DNA from: Pelagibacterium lacus
GTDB lineage: Bacteria; Pseudomonadota; Alphaproteobacteria; Rhizobiales; Devosiaceae
DNA length: 64,000 bases
Assembly: GCF_003345525.1 (NCBI RefSeq)
Contig: NZ_QQNH01000002.1
Span: 124,001 to 188,000, forward strand
Direction of reading: 5' to 3'
The notes beneath the pieces were generated by a model. The model saw only the letters and a list, made by a program, of their open reading frames with translations. It ran no database searches and was not told the DNA's origin. The first letter of the stretch is position 1, and each line of letters begins with the position of its first letter. Made by a program: the position numbers and the translations under genes. Shown piece after piece: positions 61,608-64,000 of this stretch.

Positions 61608-62026
61608 TCATGGGGCTTTCGCTGGGATTGCTGATCGAACTTGGCGTGGCCATTCTGCTGGCCATCACAATCGGTTACTGCGTGATGCTCAATACGCGCA
61701 TAAAGAACTTGCAGTCCGATCGCGCTGCCCTGCAGCAGATGATCGGCGATCTGGTGCAGGCGACGACCATGGCCAATGGCGCGATCAAGGGGCTCAAGCA
61801 GACCGCGATCGAGGCCGATGAGCGGCTCAACCAGCGCCTCAACGAGGCCGAGCGCTTCGCGATCGAGCTGGCCAACCACGTCAATGCCGGGCAAACGGTG
61901 ATGGACCGCATCGCCCGCATCACCCAAGCGGCGCGCAGCCAGGAGGGACGGAGCGAGCCGAGGCGGGCCAGCGACGCATTGCGGGCGCTCGACGACCACC
62001 AGCGCCGGCGGGAGAATGTGGCGTGA
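61604..62026 (+). CDS. DUF6468 membrane protein
   Basis: The product is a 140-aa protein with one N-terminal transmembrane helix (LGLLIELGVAILLAITIGYC). A long coiled-coil-like cytoplasmic or periplasmic region follows (LNTRIKNLQSDRAALQQMIG, ADERLNQRLNEAERFAIELA). Its form and place between fliM and motE match DUF6468 proteins of alphaproteobacterial flagellar clusters, whose function is unknown. Both ends overlap neighbours by four bases. Confidence 0.78.
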   Translation: MIMGLSLGLLIELGVAILLAITIGYCVMLNTRIKNLQSDRAALQQMIGDLVQATTMANGAIKGLKQTAIEADERLNQRLNEAERFAIELANHVNAGQTVMDRIARITQAARSQEGRSEPRRASDALRALDDHQRRRENVA

Positions 62027-62730
62027 AGCAGATCCGCCTGTTGCCCGTGGTGGTGGTCGCGGCCAGCGCCCTGCTGGGGCTCAAGGCCGTGGGGCTGGTG
62101 ACCGGAGCGGGCTATACGCTGGGCGGGGCCAATGTGGCCTTTGCGGTGGACGCGCCCCTCGAAGCCGCTGCCGAAGCGGTTTTCGCTGCGGTGCCGGACG
62201 CCGAAACCGGTGGGGCGGGCAATATTTTCGAGGTGACGGCGACCGGGGACGCGGTGCCCTTTGCGGCGGATGATGAGGCGACCGGCGATATCATCCTGCA
62301 AAGGCTGGCCGAGCGCCGGGCCGAGCTCGATGCCTTCGCCGCCGAGCTCGAAACCCGGCTGGCGGTGATCGAGGCGGCGGAATTGCGCATCGCGGAGCGC
62401 ATGGCCGAACTCGATGCGCTCGAAGCGAGCGTCAATGCCGGGGTCGATGCGCGGGAGACCCAGGAGGCCGAGCAGTTCGCCGCGCTGGTCTCCATGTACG
62501 AGAACATGCGGCCCGCCGACGCCGCGACCATCTTCAACGATCTGGAAACCGGCGTCCTGGTGCGGGTGGGGCGGGAGATGAATCCCCGCAAGCTCGGGCC
62601 GATCATGGCCAAGATGCTGCCGGTGAAGGCGCAGGAACTGACCGTGCTGCTGGCGCAGAGCGACGCCCCAGACCTGTTCCGGCCGGGTGTCGACGAGATG
62701 GCCGAGCTTCCCCAGATCATCGGGCAATAA
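62023..62730 (+). CDS. motE: MotE-family flagellar protein (MgtE N-terminal-like domain)
   Basis: MotE is a periplasmic chaperone of MotC in Rhizobium, acting in motor assembly. The 235-aa product has a signal-anchor N-terminus (LLPVVVVAASALLGLKAVGL) and a coiled coil (RLAERRAELDAFAAELETRL). The C-terminal MgtE_N-like domain carries YENMRPADAATIFNDLETGV and EMNPRKLGPIMAKM. The start is a GTG overlapping the previous stop. Identification is by domain and context. Confidence 0.82.
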   Translation: MKQIRLLPVVVVAASALLGLKAVGLVTGAGYTLGGANVAFAVDAPLEAAAEAVFAAVPDAETGGAGNIFEVTATGDAVPFAADDEATGDIILQRLAERRAELDAFAAELETRLAVIEAAELRIAERMAELDALEASVNAGVDARETQEAEQFAALVSMYENMRPADAATIFNDLETGVLVRVGREMNPRKLGPIMAKMLPVKAQELTVLLAQSDAPDLFRPGVDEMAELPQIIGQ

Positions 62731-62811
62731 GCCGGGACTTTCCTCCTTGGCGGTAAGAGCATCTTAAGCGCTGCCTTCTAGGCTCTGCGACGAGTTAGGG
62801 CGGCAGGCAGA

Positions 62812-64000
62812 ATGCTTTCGACCACGAAGAAAAGTGGACGCTCGCCAGTATCGGGATCGACCGGAAGAATGTCCGGCACGACCGGGTTCGGGGCAGGCTG
62901 GTTCAGCGCTGCGAGGCAGGCCTCGCTGGCGCTGTTTTTGTCGTTGCCGCTGGTCGCCGCCGCATTTGCGCAGGAACCCATCGCGTTCGAGGCCGAGCCG
63001 CAGGACGGATATGCCCGGCTGATCCTGAGCTTTCCCGAACGCCTCAACCTGCCGGCCTATACGGTGAGCGCGGACAATGGGGTACTGATCATCGCGCTCG
63101 ACGGCGTGGAGATGGACGGCACGCTGCCCGATGTCGGCATGATCATCGGCGACTACGCTTCGGTGGTACGGTTCGATCCAGACCGGGAAGCGATCCGCAT
63201 GGGACTGCGCGCGCCCTTGCGGATCAATACCATCGCCGCCGGCGAACAGCTCTATATCGACCTGATGCCCACCGGCTGGAGCGGGCCGCCGCCGGGCCTG
63301 CCCGAGCCGGTGATCGCGCGGCTGGCCGAGCGCGCCGAGAGCGCGGCGCGGATCGCCGAAGAGCGGCGGCGGGCCGAAATGGTCGAGGAATACCGGCCCA
63401 GGGCCCTGATCAGTCTTGGGCGGCATCCGACCTTCACGCGGGTGATGTTCGACTGGAATGTCGGCACGAAGGCCGAATTCAGCCAGGACGGGCTTGATGC
63501 GCGGCTGAAATTCGATTGGCCGGTGCCCATCGATCTCTATCCGCTGCTCGCGGGCCTACCGCCGCAGATCGCTTCGGTAACGGCCGATATCGCGCCCAGC
63601 GGGACGGAACTGCGCTTCACGCTGGCCCAGGACGTGCCGTTGCGCTTTTACGAAAACGGCCTGGCGCAGTTCGTGCTCGATATCGACGATCCCGCTGCGG
63701 CAGCGGACCGGTTCGACATGGCCGCCCTGATCGCCGCGGCGGAAGGTCTGGCCACGCCGGCGGCCGAGCAGGCGGAGGCGGGCATGCCGAGCCTTGCCGA
63801 TGCGGCGCCGGTCGTGGCGCCCGAGGCCATCGTTCCCCATGTGAGCGCGATCGGCTCGACGGTACGGGTCGTGTTCCCGTTCGCGTCCGAGACGCCTTCG
63901 GCGGTGTTCCGGCGCGGCAATGTGGTGTGGCTGGTCTTCGATACCGCGACCCCCATCGCCCAGCCGAGCGCGGCGGGCGGCGATATCCTCGATGGGCTGG
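62812..64000 (+). CDS. Large exported protein of the flagellar cluster, 3'-truncated
   Basis: The frame is open from ATG 62812 to the window edge, giving 396 residues of a longer protein. A basic N-terminus of about 30 residues precedes a signal-peptide-like helix (ASLALFLSLPLVAAAFAQ). Beta-rich sequence follows (YARLILSFPERLNLPAYTVS, RLKFDWPVPIDLYPLLAGL). In related genomes a large exported TPR protein often follows motE, but no TPR repeats are visible in this portion. It is probably periplasmic, and the function is unknown. GCAGGCAG lies just upstream of the start. Confidence 0.72.
   Translation, partial: MLSTTKKSGRSPVSGSTGRMSGTTGFGAGWFSAARQASLALFLSLPLVAAAFAQEPIAFEAEPQDGYARLILSFPERLNLPAYTVSADNGVLIIALDGVEMDGTLPDVGMIIGDYASVVRFDPDREAIRMGLRAPLRINTIAAGEQLYIDLMPTGWSGPPPGLPEPVIARLAERAESAARIAEERRRAEMVEEYRPRALISLGRHPTFTRVMFDWNVGTKAEFSQDGLDARLKFDWPVPIDLYPLLAGLPPQIASVTADIAPSGTELRFTLAQDVPLRFYENGLAQFVLDIDDPAAAADRFDMAALIAAAEGLATPAAEQAEAGMPSLADAAPVVAPEAIVPHVSAIGSTVRVVFPFASETPSAVFRRGNVVWLVFDTATPIAQPSAAGGDILDGL

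Overview
The window reads as the chromosome of a GC-rich alphaproteobacterium of the order Hyphomicrobiales, most likely near the Devosia/Pelagibacterium group. The reasons are the flaF/flbT flagellin control pair, fliX, the DUF2849-sulfite reductase pair, an aminotransferase-hom-recJ neighbourhood, a RirA-type iron motif, and palindromic intergenic repeats. The taxonomy is inferred. No insertion sequence, prophage, CRISPR array or rRNA was seen. Almost all the DNA is coding.

Region 1 (1-20.3 kb) is mostly amino-acid, cofactor and iron metabolism. It holds ilvB (cut at the left edge), ilvN, pdxJ, an FMN reductase, an ABC-2 exporter pair, a glycosyltransferase, argC, an AlaC-type aminotransferase, homoserine dehydrogenase carrying an extra N-terminal DNA-binding-like domain, an EamA transporter, a lipoprotein, recJ and cfa. 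It ends with a four-gene iron-siderophore ABC importer operon whose promoter carries a TGA-N9-TCA motif overlapping the -35 box.

Region 2 (20.3-26.1 kb) holds an M20 dipeptidase, a second lipoprotein resembling the first, a secreted Tudor-like protein, two tandem tRNA-Glu genes with different anticodons, an M15 peptidase-like lipoprotein, glyoxalase I, a two-domain cold-shock protein, and DUF192 and YCII proteins.

Region 3 (26.4-33 kb) is an assimilatory sulfate-reduction cluster: siroheme synthase (cysG), DUF2849, sulfite reductase, an APS reductase fused to DUF934, then a ferredoxin reductase and a 2Fe-2S ferredoxin that could supply its electrons. Next come a LysE exporter, a methyltransferase, the YcjX/YcjF-like pair, long palindromic repeats and metA with an upstream P-loop gene.

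Region 4 (39.6-64 kb) is a flagellar region: flgE-flgK-flgL, flaF-flbT, two flagellin genes, flgI-flgJ-like-flgN-like, fliX, flgF-flgG-flgA-flgH, fliL-fliM-DUF6468-motE, and a large protein cut by the right edge. dksA, terC, an ABC-F gene and an M32 carboxypeptidase are embedded in it. The most notable hidden signal is a palindrome, GGCA-N5-TGCC, present seven times in four flagellar intergenic regions. In three of them it lies about 60-105 bp upstream of sigma-54-like (-24/-12) promoters. Together with fliX, this suggests a FliX/FlbD-type sigma-54 regulon. The other notable items are the cysH-DUF934 fusion and the domain-fused homoserine dehydrogenase.
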